Positions 9,151 through 18,336 of a stretch of DNA of 64,000 nucleotides are shown here, piece after piece (position 1 is the stretch's first letter; each line of letters starts with the position of its first letter). This DNA is from Skermanella mucosa (GTDB lineage: Bacteria > Pseudomonadota > Alphaproteobacteria > Azospirillales > Azospirillaceae). The stretch lies in contig NZ_CP086108.1 in NCBI RefSeq assembly GCF_016765655.2, positions 124,001-188,000 on the forward strand. The letters run 5' to 3'. A program made the translations under genes and the position numbers. The notes under the pieces were generated by a model. That model saw only the letters and a program-made list of their open reading frames with translations, was not told where the DNA came from and ran no database searches.

Positions 9151-9688
9151 CTTCTCCGGAACAGCGGTCCGGACCTTGGACGCCGACGCGGCGCGGGCCG
9201 CCGTCCCGGACCTGTGCGACGTCCTGCTGGACTGCGTCCATGGCGGCGCCTCGGTCAGCTTCATGGCGCCGCTGCCGCGGGAGAAGGCCGAAGCCTTCTG
9301 GAACGGCGTCGCCGCCGGAGTCGCCCGCGGCGACCGCGCGCTCGTGGTCGCCGAGACCGAAAGCGAAACGGGATCGCGGCGGATCGTCGGCACCGTACAG
9401 ATGATTCCGGCGCCCCAGGACAATCAGCCGCACCGGGCCGACATCGCCAAGCTGCTGGTCCACAGCGCCGCGCGGGGCAGGGGGGTCGCCGCCGCCCTGA
9501 TGGCCGAGGCGGAGAACGCCGCCCGTCGGGCCGGCCGGACGCTGCTGGTGCTCGACACCGTCAGCGACAGCGCGGCGGCGCGGCTCTACGCCCGCCTTGG
9601 CTGGACCGCCGCCGGCAGCGTGCCGGACTATGCGCTCTATCCCGATGGCCGTCCCTGCCCGACGACCTTCTTCTACAAGCGGGTCTGA
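9116..9688 (+). CDS. GNAT family N-acetyltransferase
   Basis: This is a GNAT fold protein of about 190 residues that transfers acetyl from acetyl-CoA to an unidentified amine. The pyrophosphate-binding loop appears as KLLVHSAARGRGVAAALMAEA (Q/RxxGxG/A pattern), followed by LLVLDTVSDSAAARLYARLG and the closing beta-strand around TTFFYKRV. The start is uncertain: the ATG at 9116 overlaps the recombinase by 35 bases and has only a weak GGACGG upstream; homology begins at VRTLDADAARAAVPDL, and a TTG at 9176 is an alternative. The overlap suggests co-translation with the recombinase. Confidence 0.8.
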   Translation: MKPSAGSSSSCDFSGTAVRTLDADAARAAVPDLCDVLLDCVHGGASVSFMAPLPREKAEAFWNGVAAGVARGDRALVVAETESETGSRRIVGTVQMIPAPQDNQPHRADIAKLLVHSAARGRGVAAALMAEAENAARRAGRTLLVLDTVSDSAAARLYARLGWTAAGSVPDYALYPDGRPCPTTFFYKRV

Positions 9689-9806
9689 GGCGCCGCCCAT
9701 CGGGCCGCTCGCCGGGGAGAGGCGATGCAGACGGGCCACCGCACCAGATGTAGGATAAGAGCCGGCCCGATCGTCCTATGGCCGTGTCCAACGAGAGGAG
9801 GCAGGC

Positions 9807-10160
9807 ATGCCCTATGTTGACGGATTCGTGCTCGCGGTGCCCAGGCAGAACATCGAGGCCTATCAGGCCATGGCCCGACACGCCGGCGCGATCTGGATGG
9901 AGCACGGCGCGCTGTCGTTCGTCGAATGCATCGCCGACGACACGCCCTATGGCGAGTTGACCTCGTTCCCCCGCGCCGTGCAGGCGAAGGACGACGAGGT
10001 CGTCGTGTTCTCCTGGATCACCTACGAATCCCGCGAGCAGCGCGACGCGGTCAACGCCAAGGTAATGGCGGACCCGCGGCTGAAGGACAGCATGAAAGAC
10101 ATGCCGTTCGACGGCAAACGCATGATCTACGGCGGCTTCCAAAGCTTCCTGGAACTTTGA
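9807..10160 (+). CDS. DUF1428 family protein
   Basis: This is a 117-residue soluble protein matching DUF1428 along its length: it opens MPYVDGFVLAVPRQNIEAY and has the family's FPRAVQAKDDEVVVFSWITY and KRMIYGGFQ segments. These are ferredoxin-like dimeric alpha/beta proteins related to NIPSNAP/antibiotic-monooxygenase folds; no reaction is known. GAGAGGAGG precedes the ATG. It stands between the acetyltransferase and the hybrid kinase, which is transcribed toward it, and shows no clear functional link to either. Confidence 0.88.
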   Translation: MPYVDGFVLAVPRQNIEAYQAMARHAGAIWMEHGALSFVECIADDTPYGELTSFPRAVQAKDDEVVVFSWITYESREQRDAVNAKVMADPRLKDSMKDMPFDGKRMIYGGFQSFLEL

Positions 10161-10187
10161 CCGCGGGCGCCCCGCCGCTTCCCGGCA

Positions 10188-13100
10188 TCAGGCCGGCTCC
10201 GCGACACGGCTCTCCTCCGGTACGAGACCCGCGGGTGCGCCCGCCGGCCCCCCGGCGTGTCGCGCCATCTGGTGCTCGATGGCCGCCAGCATCTCGGCCC
10301 CGGTGACCGGCTTGTGGGCGACGCCGAAGCCCATGGCGACGATCGCGGAGACGATGTCCTGGCCGGTCTCCCCGGTCAGGACGACGCCGGGCACCTTGCC
10401 GCCCAGGTGCTCCTGGATCCGCACCAGGCAGTCGGTGCCGACCTTTCCGTTGCGCAGCCGGTAGTCCGTGACGACGATGTCCGGGCGCAGGCCGCTCCGC
10501 TCCAGGGCGGCGATCGCCTCGTCGCCCGACGCCGCCGCCAGCACTTCGTAGCCCCAGTCCTCCAGCATGGACCGGATGCCCATCAGCACGATGGCGTCGT
10601 CGTCTATGGCGAGGGCGACGCGGCCCACGCCGGAGGTGCCGCCGTTCCTGCGCGCCGCCGGCCCGGCCCGGCGGGTCTCCTCGACCTCCGGCCGGGACGC
10701 CGCCGGCAGCAGGACGGAGAAGACCGACCCGGTGCCGGGTACGGAGTGGACCTCCACCGGGTGGCCGAGCAGCCGCGACAGGCGCTGGACGATGGCCAGG
10801 CCAAGGCCTAGCCCCTGGCTGCGGTCGCGCTCCTGGTTGCCGATCTGGTGGAACTCCTCCCAGATCCGCTCCAGGTGTTCGGGCGGAATGCCGATGCCGG
10901 TGTCCGCGATCTCGACGCGGACGCCGTCCGCCGCCGGACGGCATCGGATCCTGACCTCGCCCGCTTCCGTATAACGGATCGCGTTCTCCATCAGGTTGCG
11001 GATGATCCGGCCGAGCAGGGTGCGGTCGCTGCGCACCGCGACGTCGCAGGCCACGTCCCGTGACAGACGGAGCCCCTTTGCGGCGGCGGCGGGGGCGAAG
11101 CAGGAGGCGGTCTCGTCGATCAGCGCACCGATCGGCAGGTCGGCCATCACCGGCACGACCGCGCCGGCATCCAGCTTGGACACGTCCAGCAGGCTGTCCA
11201 GCAGGTCCTTCAGGGCTCCCAGGCCCTGGCCCAGCCGTTCCAGCAGGGCGCGCCCGGCATCGGTCGAGACATGGCGTTCCAGGGCCGTGGAGACGAAGAA
11301 CAGCGACTGGATCGGCTGGCGCAGGTCGTGACTCGCGGCGGCCAGGAACTTGGATTTCGCCAGGTTGGCCCGCTCGGCCTGCTCCTTCGCCAGCGCCAGC
11401 CGGCCCTCCCAGGCCTTGGAGGCGCCGATATCCTTGAAGGCGACCAGCGCGCCGGTGATCCGCCCGCCGGCCGTCCGGATCGGTGCCGCGCTGACGCTGA
11501 TCCAGGTGGTCGAACCGTCGCCGCGGCGATAGCGGATCTCCTCCGCCTGTACCTCCTCGCCGTGCAGCGCCCGGGCCAGCGGATGGGCCTCGGGGGCCAG
11601 CGGCGTGCCGTCGGGATTGCAGGCGCCCCAGGCGCCGTAGGACTCGACGTCGGGCGTCGGCAGGACCGGATGGCCCAGGATCCGCTCGACCTCGGGATTG
11701 CCCAGGACGATCCTGCCGGACGGCGCGTCGGCCATCAGGAGGCCGACCGGCATCGTGTCGATGACGGCGCGCAGGTGGAGCCGCTTGGTCTCCAGCCGGG
11801 CGATCATCTCCTCGCGCTCCCGCTCGGCTTCCCGGCGCTCGGTGATGTCGCGCATGATCCCGGTGAAGAAATGGCGGCCGTCGGCCTGCCACTCCGCGAT
11901 CGACAGTTCCAGCGGAAACATCGAACCGTCCTTGCGCCGCCCCTCGACCGCGCGGTCGGTGCCGATGATCCGGCGTTCGCCGGTCCGCCGGAAATGGGTG
12001 AGATGATCATCGTGGCGGCCGGCGTCGGGGATCAGCGCCGTGACCTTGCCGCCGACGATCTCCCCGGCGGCATGGCCGAAGATCCGCTCGGCCGCCCGGT
12101 TGAACGACTGTACCGTGCCCCGCTCGTCGATCACCACGATGGCATCGACGGCGCTGTCCACGATCGAGCGGTACTGCGCCTCGGCCTGCTTCGTCGCCCG
12201 CCCGGCGCTGAGGATGCTGTAGTCGGCGTCGGCGAGCGTCCGCCACAGGCGCTCGACCTCGATGATCGGGCTGGGGACGACCGGGACGGGCCTGCGCGGC
12301 GAGGCGCCGGGACCGTCGGCGGGGGTCGGGTCCGCGAGCGCCCGGCCCGCTTCGGCGAGGGCCTCGATCGGACCCAGGATCCGCTGGCACAGCGTGCGGC
12401 CCAGGGCCAGCGACGTGACGAGAAGGAGCGCCGCCAGGCCGCCGGCGATCCACAGGGTCCGGACCAGCGGGCGGTCGATGTCGTCCGTCGGGGCGCCGAC
12501 GAACAGGGTCCAGCCGGTCAGGGGGGACGCCCGGTAGGCGCTGACCAGTTCCGTCCCTTCCAGCGACACGCCCTGCGCCATGCCGTTGGGGACGCGGCCA
12601 CGGGCCTCCGTCAGCCAGTCCGGCATCGTCCTGCCGACGAAGGATGCGGAATCCCGGTTCCGGGCGACGAACCGGCCCCGGCGGTCGAAGGCGGCCACCA
12701 CCATGCCGTCGTGCGGGCTGAACTGGGCGAGCAGCGATGCCCAGGCGTGCGGGCGCACGAAGGCGGTGAGCAGGTACCTGACGGCCCCGTCGCGCATCAC
12801 CGGCACCACATGGGCGATGCCGGCTTCGCCGGACAGGCTGCCGGTGAACAGGTCCGACACCACCGGGCGCCGAGCCTGCGTCGCGAAGCTCAGCAGGTCC
12901 GGGTTGGAACTCCGCGGCGGCGGGACGCCGAACGGGAGCCCGGTATGGACCAGCGGGGTCCCGGCGGGGTCCAGCAGGACGATGTTCTGCCAGTTCGAAT
13001 GCAGGTGACGCGCCAGCAGGGCGCGCTCGTGGAAGCCCTCCAGGTCGTCCTCGTTCAGCGCTTCCGAGACGGAAAGCCCCCGCAGCGCCTCGATGTTGGC

Positions 13101-13307
13101 GGTCACCTCGCGGTCGACGGTCAGCGCCAGCGCCTGGGCGGTTTCCCGCAGCCCCTGCTCGACGCTTGCCTGCCGCTCGGTCGCCAGCCAGGCGGTCAGG
13201 GTCACGCCCAGGATCAGCATGGGCAGCAGGGTGACGAGCACCAGGGCCAGCAGGTGCCGGCGGAGAGGCATGGCGGGGGGACGGCGAAGCGAGGGCGTGA
13301 CAGGCAT
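10188..13307 (-). CDS. Hybrid sensor histidine kinase with Cache, two PAS and a receiver domain
   Basis: This is a membrane sensor of about 1039 residues. From the N-terminus: TM near 20-45, a periplasmic double-Cache-like region to about 265, a second TM, then PAS (IVDSAVDAIVVIDERGTVQ), a second PAS with VLGNPEVERILGHP, HisKA with the phospho-acceptor His in AAASHDLRQPIQSLFF, HATPase with LMENAIRY and DTGIGIPPEHL, and a C-terminal receiver with Asp in DIVVTDYRLRNGK. Phosphorelay to an unlinked response regulator is expected. I use the ATG at 13307; the frame is open further to a TTG at 13373 but with no ribosome site. The ligand is unknown. Confidence 0.93.
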   Translation of the reverse strand: MPVTPSLRRPPAMPLRRHLLALVLVTLLPMLILGVTLTAWLATERQASVEQGLRETAQALALTVDREVTANIEALRGLSVSEALNEDDLEGFHERALLARHLHSNWQNIVLLDPAGTPLVHTGLPFGVPPPRSSNPDLLSFATQARRPVVSDLFTGSLSGEAGIAHVVPVMRDGAVRYLLTAFVRPHAWASLLAQFSPHDGMVVAAFDRRGRFVARNRDSASFVGRTMPDWLTEARGRVPNGMAQGVSLEGTELVSAYRASPLTGWTLFVGAPTDDIDRPLVRTLWIAGGLAALLLVTSLALGRTLCQRILGPIEALAEAGRALADPTPADGPGASPRRPVPVVPSPIIEVERLWRTLADADYSILSAGRATKQAEAQYRSIVDSAVDAIVVIDERGTVQSFNRAAERIFGHAAGEIVGGKVTALIPDAGRHDDHLTHFRRTGERRIIGTDRAVEGRRKDGSMFPLELSIAEWQADGRHFFTGIMRDITERREAEREREEMIARLETKRLHLRAVIDTMPVGLLMADAPSGRIVLGNPEVERILGHPVLPTPDVESYGAWGACNPDGTPLAPEAHPLARALHGEEVQAEEIRYRRGDGSTTWISVSAAPIRTAGGRITGALVAFKDIGASKAWEGRLALAKEQAERANLAKSKFLAAASHDLRQPIQSLFFVSTALERHVSTDAGRALLERLGQGLGALKDLLDSLLDVSKLDAGAVVPVMADLPIGALIDETASCFAPAAAAKGLRLSRDVACDVAVRSDRTLLGRIIRNLMENAIRYTEAGEVRIRCRPAADGVRVEIADTGIGIPPEHLERIWEEFHQIGNQERDRSQGLGLGLAIVQRLSRLLGHPVEVHSVPGTGSVFSVLLPAASRPEVEETRRAGPAARRNGGTSGVGRVALAIDDDAIVLMGIRSMLEDWGYEVLAAASGDEAIAALERSGLRPDIVVTDYRLRNGKVGTDCLVRIQEHLGGKVPGVVLTGETGQDIVSAIVAMGFGVAHKPVTGAEMLAAIEHQMARHAGGPAGAPAGLVPEESRVAEPA

Positions 13308-13487
13308 GGTGCGACTTGGTTCCGGAAGAAGCGACCTTGGAGTCAACTGGTTAATAATTCGTGACCAAAACAAATCGGCGGGCGGCGGCGCTTGAGGGAA
13401 CCGATATATCCTTCCGGGAGTTGAAACCTGTGAGTGTCAGGCCCGCGCCGGGTTCTGGTTGAGGATCAAGCGGAAGGAGGCCGGCAG

Positions 13488-14774
13488 ATGCGGGTATCCC
13501 ATATCGCGGGAGGAGTGCTGCTGGCGGTCGCGGCGGGCGGAGCCGGCTTCGCGGCGCTCGCCTGGCGGTCGGAAATCGACCCGGTCGATCCGCCCGGGCG
13601 CGCCGCCTTCGAGCCCGCCGTCGTCGCCGATGGGGCGAGGCTGGTGGCGTTGGGCAACTGCCTGCAGTGCCACACCGCGCCGGGCGGCAAGCCGTTCGCC
13701 GGCGGCTATCCGCTGGACACGCCGTTCGGCACGATCCACGGCACCAACATCACGCCCGATCCGGAGACCGGCATCGGGACCTGGTCGGAAGAGGCGTTCC
13801 GCCGCGCCATGGCCGAAGGAGTCGGCCGCACCGGCGAGCACCTGTATCCGGGGTTTCCCTATGATCACTTCACCAAGGTGACCGAGCGGGACAACCGGGC
13901 GCTCTACGCCTACCTGATGACCCGCGAGCCGGTCCGGGCCGAGGCGCCGCCGAACCAGCTGCCCTGGCCGCTGACCTTCCGGCCGCTGCTGGCGGGGTGG
14001 AAGCTGCTGTTCCTGGAAACCGGGGAGTACCGGCCCGACCCGCAGCGATCGGAGGAATGGAACCGCGGCGCCTATCTGGCCCAGGGGCTGGCCCATTGCG
14101 GCGCCTGCCACACGCCGCGCAACGCGCTCGGCGCCCGCGAGGCCGGCGAGGAATTCGCCGGCGGGTTCTCCGAAGGCTGGCACGCCCCGGCCCTGAACCG
14201 GGAGTCGACCGCGCCGGTCCCCTGGACCCGGGACGCCCTGTTCGATTACCTGCGCACCGGTGTCAGCGAGGATCATGCCGTGGCTTCCGGGCCGATGGCG
14301 CCCGTGGTGCGCAATCTCTCCGATGTGCCGGATTCCGATATCCGGGCTATCGCCACCTACGTCGCCGACCGCATGGGCGCACCGGACGGGCCTTCCGCCG
14401 AGCCTGTCGCCCAGGCGGGCGGGAATCAAGCGACCGGGCAGGAGCAGGGCAGGGCCGCCACGATCTATGCCGGAGCCTGCGCCACCTGCCACGAACCGGG
14501 CGGACCGCTCCAGTTCCAGGCGCCGGTCGCCCTGGACCGGGCGACCTCGCTGGCGCAGCCGAACCCCAGCAACGCCATCCGGGCCATCCTGCACGGCGTC
14601 GAGACGCCGGACGCGGCGGCCCAACCCCTGATGCCGGGGTTCGCCAACGCGCTGACCGACGGGCAGGTGGCCGAACTGACGGCCTGGCTGCGCGGCCGCT
14701 TTTCCGGCGGGCCAGCCTGGGACGACCTGGAGTCCAAGGTCGCAGAGGCCCGCTCGGGCCGATCCGCGGAATAG
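13488..14774 (+). CDS. Triheme cytochrome c subunit of aldehyde/alcohol dehydrogenase
   Basis: This 428-residue periplasmic electron-transfer subunit has an N-terminal signal/anchor helix (about 5-25) followed by three c-type heme motifs: CLQCH near residue 63, CGACH near 207 and CATCH near 333. Three-heme cytochromes of this length accept electrons from molybdenum aldehyde dehydrogenases of the isoquinoline 1-oxidoreductase type or from quinoprotein dehydrogenases and pass them to the quinone pool. The two genes after it encode the Mo enzyme, settling which partner is meant. The ATG at 13488 has AAGGAGG nine bases ahead; the frame extends upstream to 13434 without one. Confidence 0.92.
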   Translation: MRVSHIAGGVLLAVAAGGAGFAALAWRSEIDPVDPPGRAAFEPAVVADGARLVALGNCLQCHTAPGGKPFAGGYPLDTPFGTIHGTNITPDPETGIGTWSEEAFRRAMAEGVGRTGEHLYPGFPYDHFTKVTERDNRALYAYLMTREPVRAEAPPNQLPWPLTFRPLLAGWKLLFLETGEYRPDPQRSEEWNRGAYLAQGLAHCGACHTPRNALGAREAGEEFAGGFSEGWHAPALNRESTAPVPWTRDALFDYLRTGVSEDHAVASGPMAPVVRNLSDVPDSDIRAIATYVADRMGAPDGPSAEPVAQAGGNQATGQEQGRAATIYAGACATCHEPGGPLQFQAPVALDRATSLAQPNPSNAIRAILHGVETPDAAAQPLMPGFANALTDGQVAELTAWLRGRFSGGPAWDDLESKVAEARSGRSAE

Positions 14775-14785
14775 GAGGAACACCC

Positions 14786-15283
14786 ATGATCACCCTGTCC
14801 GTGAACGGCCGGGATCACAGCGTGGACGCCGATCCGGCGACGCCGCTGCTCTACGTGCTGCGCGACGACCTGCACCTCAACGCCGCGAAGTTCGGCTGCG
14901 GGCTGGGGCAGTGCGGCTCGTGCATGGTGCTGGTGGACGGCGCGCCGGTGATTTCCTGCGTCACGCCGGTGGCGGCGCTGGAGGGCAGGCGCATCCGGAC
15001 GGTCGAGGGGCTGGGCACCGTCGAGGACCCGGGGCCGGTGCAGCGCGCCTTCATCGAGGAGCAGGCGGCCCAGTGCGGCTACTGCATTCCCGGCTTCATG
15101 ATCAGCGCCCAGGCGCTGCTGGAACGGACCGCCGCCCCGTCCGACGCGGAGATCCGCGACGCGCTGCACCCCAACCTGTGCCGCTGCGGCACCCACATGC
15201 GGATCTTCAAGGCGGTGCGTCGGGCCGCCCGGGCGATGCAGACGGCCGAAGTGGGCGATACCGGACCGGAGGACGCGAGATGA
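14786..15283 (+). CDS. 2Fe-2S subunit of molybdenum aldehyde dehydrogenase
   Basis: This 165-residue iron-sulfur subunit of the xanthine oxidase family has an N-terminal plant-type ferredoxin domain with CGLGQCGSC and a later Cys, and a C-terminal helical domain with CGYCIPG and CRCGTH, giving two 2Fe-2S clusters. It conducts electrons from the Mo centre to the cytochrome subunit. It starts 12 bases after the cytochrome gene, behind AGGAGGAA, and its TGA overlaps the ATG of the Mo subunit by four bases. This is the small subunit of isoquinoline 1-oxidoreductase-like and acetic-acid-bacterial aldehyde dehydrogenases. Confidence 0.94.
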   Translation: MITLSVNGRDHSVDADPATPLLYVLRDDLHLNAAKFGCGLGQCGSCMVLVDGAPVISCVTPVAALEGRRIRTVEGLGTVEDPGPVQRAFIEEQAAQCGYCIPGFMISAQALLERTAAPSDAEIRDALHPNLCRCGTHMRIFKAVRRAARAMQTAEVGDTGPEDAR

Positions 15284-17541
15284 ACGACGTTGCCGGTTTT
15301 CCCCGGGCGCTGTCGCGCCGCGCCTTCCTCGGCGGCGGCGCGCTGCTGGTGGGCTTCACCCTGCTGCCCGGCCGCCTGCTGGCCCAGGCGCCGCAGGAGG
15401 CCGACGGCGGAGGCGGCGTCGGGCTGCCCAAGGCGCTCGGGGCCGACCCGTCCCTGGATTCCTGGATCCGGATCGACGCCGAGGGCGCCATCACGGTGTT
15501 CACCGGCAAGGCCGAGCTGGGGCAGGGGATCCGGACGGCGCTGACCCAGGTCGCGGCGGAGGAGCTGGGAGTCGAACCCGCCGCCATCGCCCTGGTCACG
15601 GCCGACACCGGCCGGACCCCGAACGAGAGCTTCACCGCCGGCAGCCAGTCCATGCAGGACAGCGGGACGGCGATCCTGCACGCGGCGGCCCAGGTCAGGG
15701 CGATTCTGCTGGACCTGGCGGCGCGGCGGCTGGATGTCCCGGCCGACCGGCTGGGCCTGGAAGGCGGCGCGGTCGCGGCGCCGGACGGCAGGACCGTGGG
15801 CTATGGCGAGCTGGTGGGCGGAGACGGCCTCGACGGGATCCGGGCGGAGGCGGGCGCCGCCCTGAAGGCGCCGGAGGATTACAAGGTGATCGGCCGCGAC
15901 GTCCCGCGGATCGATATCCCGGCGAAGGTGACCGGCGGCCCGGCCTATGTGCATGATCTCCGCCTTCCCGGCATGGTGCATGCCCGCGTCGTCCGCCCGC
16001 CGGGCTACGGCGCCCGCCTGCGCGAGGTCGATACCGGCGCGGTCGAAGGGATGCCCGGCGTCGTCGGCATCCACCGCGACGGCAGTTATCTGGCCGTCGT
16101 GGCGGAGCGGGAGTGGCAGGCGGTGACCGCGGGCCGGGCGCTCGCCCGCGCGGCGGTCTGGGACGATGCGACGGCCCTGCCCGAGCAATCCGGCATCTTC
16201 TCCACCCTGCTGGCATTTCCGTCCGAGGACACGGTGATCCACGACAGGCGGGACGGCCTGGCGGCGGCCGCCGGCGCGACGCGGCGCCTGGAGGCGGAGT
16301 ACCGGCGCGAGTACCATGTCCATGCCTCCATCGGCCCGTCCTGCGCGGTCGGGCTGTTCGAGGACGGCATGATGACGGTGTGGTCCCACGCCCAGGGCAT
16401 GTACCCGCTGCGGGCCGCCCTGGTCGAGATGCTGGGACTGCCGGAGGACCGGGTCCGCTGCATCCACACCGAGGGGGCCGGCTGCTACGGCCACAACGGG
16501 GCCGACGACGCCGGCGCCGACGCCGCCCTGCTCGCCCGGGCGTTCCCCGGCCGGCCGGTGCGGGTGCAGTGGATGCGCGAGGACGAGCATTCCTGGGAAC
16601 CGTTCGGCCCGGCCATGCTGTCCCGCGCGGCGGGCGCGCTCGACGCCGACGGCCGCATCGTGGACTGGACCTACGAGGTCTGGAGCAACGCCCACTCGAC
16701 CCGGCCGGGCGGGGCGGGAGCCCTGATGCCGGCCTGGCACCTGGCCCGGCCGTTCCAGCCGGACCCGCCCAAGCCGATCCCCCAGCCGGCCGGCGGCGGC
16801 GACCGCAACGCGATCCCGCTCTACGCCCTGCCCAACGCCCGCGTCACCCACCATTTCATCCCGGAAATGCCGCTCCGCGTCTCGGCCCTGCGCGCGCTCG
16901 GCGGCTACATGAACGTGTTCGCGCTGGAAAGCTTCATGGACGAGCTGGCGCGCGAGGCCGGGGCCGACCCGGTCGAGTTCCGGCTGCGCCACCTGGAGGA
17001 CCCGCGGGCGCGCGACGTGGTGACCCTTGCCGCCGAACGCTTCGGCTGGCCCGCCGCCGCCGATCTGCCCAGCGGCCGCGGACGGGGCTTCGGCTTCGCC
17101 CGCTACAAGAACCTGGCGGCCTATTGCGCGGTCGCGGTGGAGGTCGCGGTCGAGCGGGAGACCGGCGCCGCCCGCCTGGTCCGCGCCGTCGCCGCGATCG
17201 ACAGCGGGCAGGCCGTGAACCCCGACGGCATGCGCAACCAGACCGAGGGAGGCATCATCCAATCCGCCAGCTGGACCCTGCTGGAGCGCGCCACCTTCGA
17301 CCGGACCCGCATCACCAGCCGGGACTGGAGCAGCTATCCGGTTCTTCGCTTCGACCAAGTGCCCGACAGCGTCGACGTCCACGTGATCGACCGCCCGGGG
17401 ATGCCCTACCTGGGCACCGGCGAGGCCGCCCAGGGACCGGCCGCCGCCGCCATCGCCAACGCGGTCGCCGACGCCGCCGGCATCCGTCTGCGCGACCTGC
17501 CGCTGACCCGCGACCGCATCAAGGCGGCGGTCGGGGTCTAG
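15280..17541 (+). CDS. Molybdenum (MCD-type) aldehyde dehydrogenase large subunit
   Basis: This 753-residue catalytic subunit belongs to the isoquinoline 1-oxidoreductase/AldH branch of the xanthine oxidase family. A twin-arginine signal (SRRAFLGGGALLVGF, residues about 11-25) sends the folded enzyme to the periplasm. Two Mo-binding halves follow, with GKAELGQGIRTALTQVAAEE near the N-terminus and the conserved active-site Glu in YLGTGEAAQGP near residue 715. It probably oxidises an aldehyde or N-heterocycle. No cofactor-insertion (XdhC-type) gene is adjacent, so maturation must be supplied elsewhere. Overlaps the 2Fe-2S gene. Confidence 0.92.
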   Translation: MNDVAGFPRALSRRAFLGGGALLVGFTLLPGRLLAQAPQEADGGGGVGLPKALGADPSLDSWIRIDAEGAITVFTGKAELGQGIRTALTQVAAEELGVEPAAIALVTADTGRTPNESFTAGSQSMQDSGTAILHAAAQVRAILLDLAARRLDVPADRLGLEGGAVAAPDGRTVGYGELVGGDGLDGIRAEAGAALKAPEDYKVIGRDVPRIDIPAKVTGGPAYVHDLRLPGMVHARVVRPPGYGARLREVDTGAVEGMPGVVGIHRDGSYLAVVAEREWQAVTAGRALARAAVWDDATALPEQSGIFSTLLAFPSEDTVIHDRRDGLAAAAGATRRLEAEYRREYHVHASIGPSCAVGLFEDGMMTVWSHAQGMYPLRAALVEMLGLPEDRVRCIHTEGAGCYGHNGADDAGADAALLARAFPGRPVRVQWMREDEHSWEPFGPAMLSRAAGALDADGRIVDWTYEVWSNAHSTRPGGAGALMPAWHLARPFQPDPPKPIPQPAGGGDRNAIPLYALPNARVTHHFIPEMPLRVSALRALGGYMNVFALESFMDELAREAGADPVEFRLRHLEDPRARDVVTLAAERFGWPAAADLPSGRGRGFGFARYKNLAAYCAVAVEVAVERETGAARLVRAVAAIDSGQAVNPDGMRNQTEGGIIQSASWTLLERATFDRTRITSRDWSSYPVLRFDQVPDSVDVHVIDRPGMPYLGTGEAAQGPAAAAIANAVADAAGIRLRDLPLTRDRIKAAVGV

Positions 17542-17588
17542 GAACCGGCACGCCGGGGCCTTTGCACAGCGGTTCCGAACGATCCGCG

Positions 17589-17628
17589 GTAGGTCGGCCT
17601 TCGCCCGCCAGGGCGAACGCCGACGCCG
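17589..17628. repeat. Second copy (one arm) of the dispersed palindromic repeat
   Basis: GTAGGTCGGCCTTCGCCC followed by AGGGCGAACGCCGACGCC nearly repeats, in the same orientation as the minus-strand arm, the element at 2191-2285. The inner TTCGCCCgccAGGGCGAA forms a short hairpin. It lies between the Mo enzyme gene and the next small gene and may serve as a processing or termination structure. Confidence 0.65.
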
Positions 17629-17709
17629 AGCTCATCGAAGTTATCGAGCAGGACCATAGGGGGACCGATCCAAGCAGTTACCGGGTTTCAAACAGAAAGG
17701 AAAAATTCC

Positions 17710-18231
17710 ATGAGTGTGCCTATTTCGACCGAGAAGCGATTGCTGACCGCAGGTGAATTCGAAGTCGTGAGCCAGACACACTATCCCGCGATTTGCGGTC
17801 TGTCCGAAGATGCGTTGGCGGACAATTTGAAGCTGCTGCGCGAGTACCGTCAGAAGGCGAGGGACCGCTCCCGCCAGCAGCGGCGGGAAATGCGCGGCAA
17901 GGCCGAGCCCCGCGGCGCGGAGGCTGCCCGCGACAATACCGGGACTGAAGCGAAAGCGGCGATCTTCGCCGGCGCGGTGAAGAGGCTCAACCGCGAGCTG
18001 GCGCGGATCCGGAAGGCCGGATCGGGCGGCAGCCAGACCGACCATGCCCGGCGCGCCCTGGAGCTGAAGCGCCGCAATCGCGTCCGGCATCATCCCAACT
18101 CGGGCAGGACGGCGAACGGTTCGATGTCCCTGATCGAGAATCCCAACCCGACGGTCGACACGGACCCGCGGGAAATCGGGCGCGTTTCGCAGGCGGTCAA
18201 GGTCGGCCAGGCCCGCCGCGATTCCAACTGA
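17710..18231 (+). CDS. Conserved hypothetical charged protein
   Basis: I do not recognise this 173-residue protein. It is hydrophilic and rich in Arg, Lys and Glu, with a likely long helix or coiled coil about residues 35-120 (LREYRQKARDRSRQQRREM and later AVKRLNRELARIRKAG) and no TM segment or signal peptide. A clear AGAAAGGAAAAATTCC precedes the ATG, and codon use is like the neighbours, so it is probably a real gene. It converges with the MFS gene across a terminator. The basic helical character would fit nucleic-acid association, but that is speculation. Confidence 0.65.
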   Translation: MSVPISTEKRLLTAGEFEVVSQTHYPAICGLSEDALADNLKLLREYRQKARDRSRQQRREMRGKAEPRGAEAARDNTGTEAKAAIFAGAVKRLNRELARIRKAGSGGSQTDHARRALELKRRNRVRHHPNSGRTANGSMSLIENPNPTVDTDPREIGRVSQAVKVGQARRDSN

Positions 18232-18260
18232 CCTTCGGGAAAGCGAGCCCGCTGGCCGCA

Positions 18261-18293
18261 AAAGAAAAACGCCGCTGCCTTTCGGCAGCGGCG
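18261..18293 (-). terminator. Rho-independent terminator for the OxlT-like MFS gene
   Basis: A perfect 10-bp stem, CGCCGCTGCC / GGCAGCGGCG with a TTTC loop, is followed on the minus strand by TTTTTCTTTT. The T-tract sits on the minus-strand side, so it chiefly ends the MFS transcript, though the stem may also slow the converging one. Confidence 0.85.
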
Positions 18294-18336
18294 CAAGTTT
18301 CGATCCCGAACGGTTAGGTCTGGGTTCGAGGGGGGA

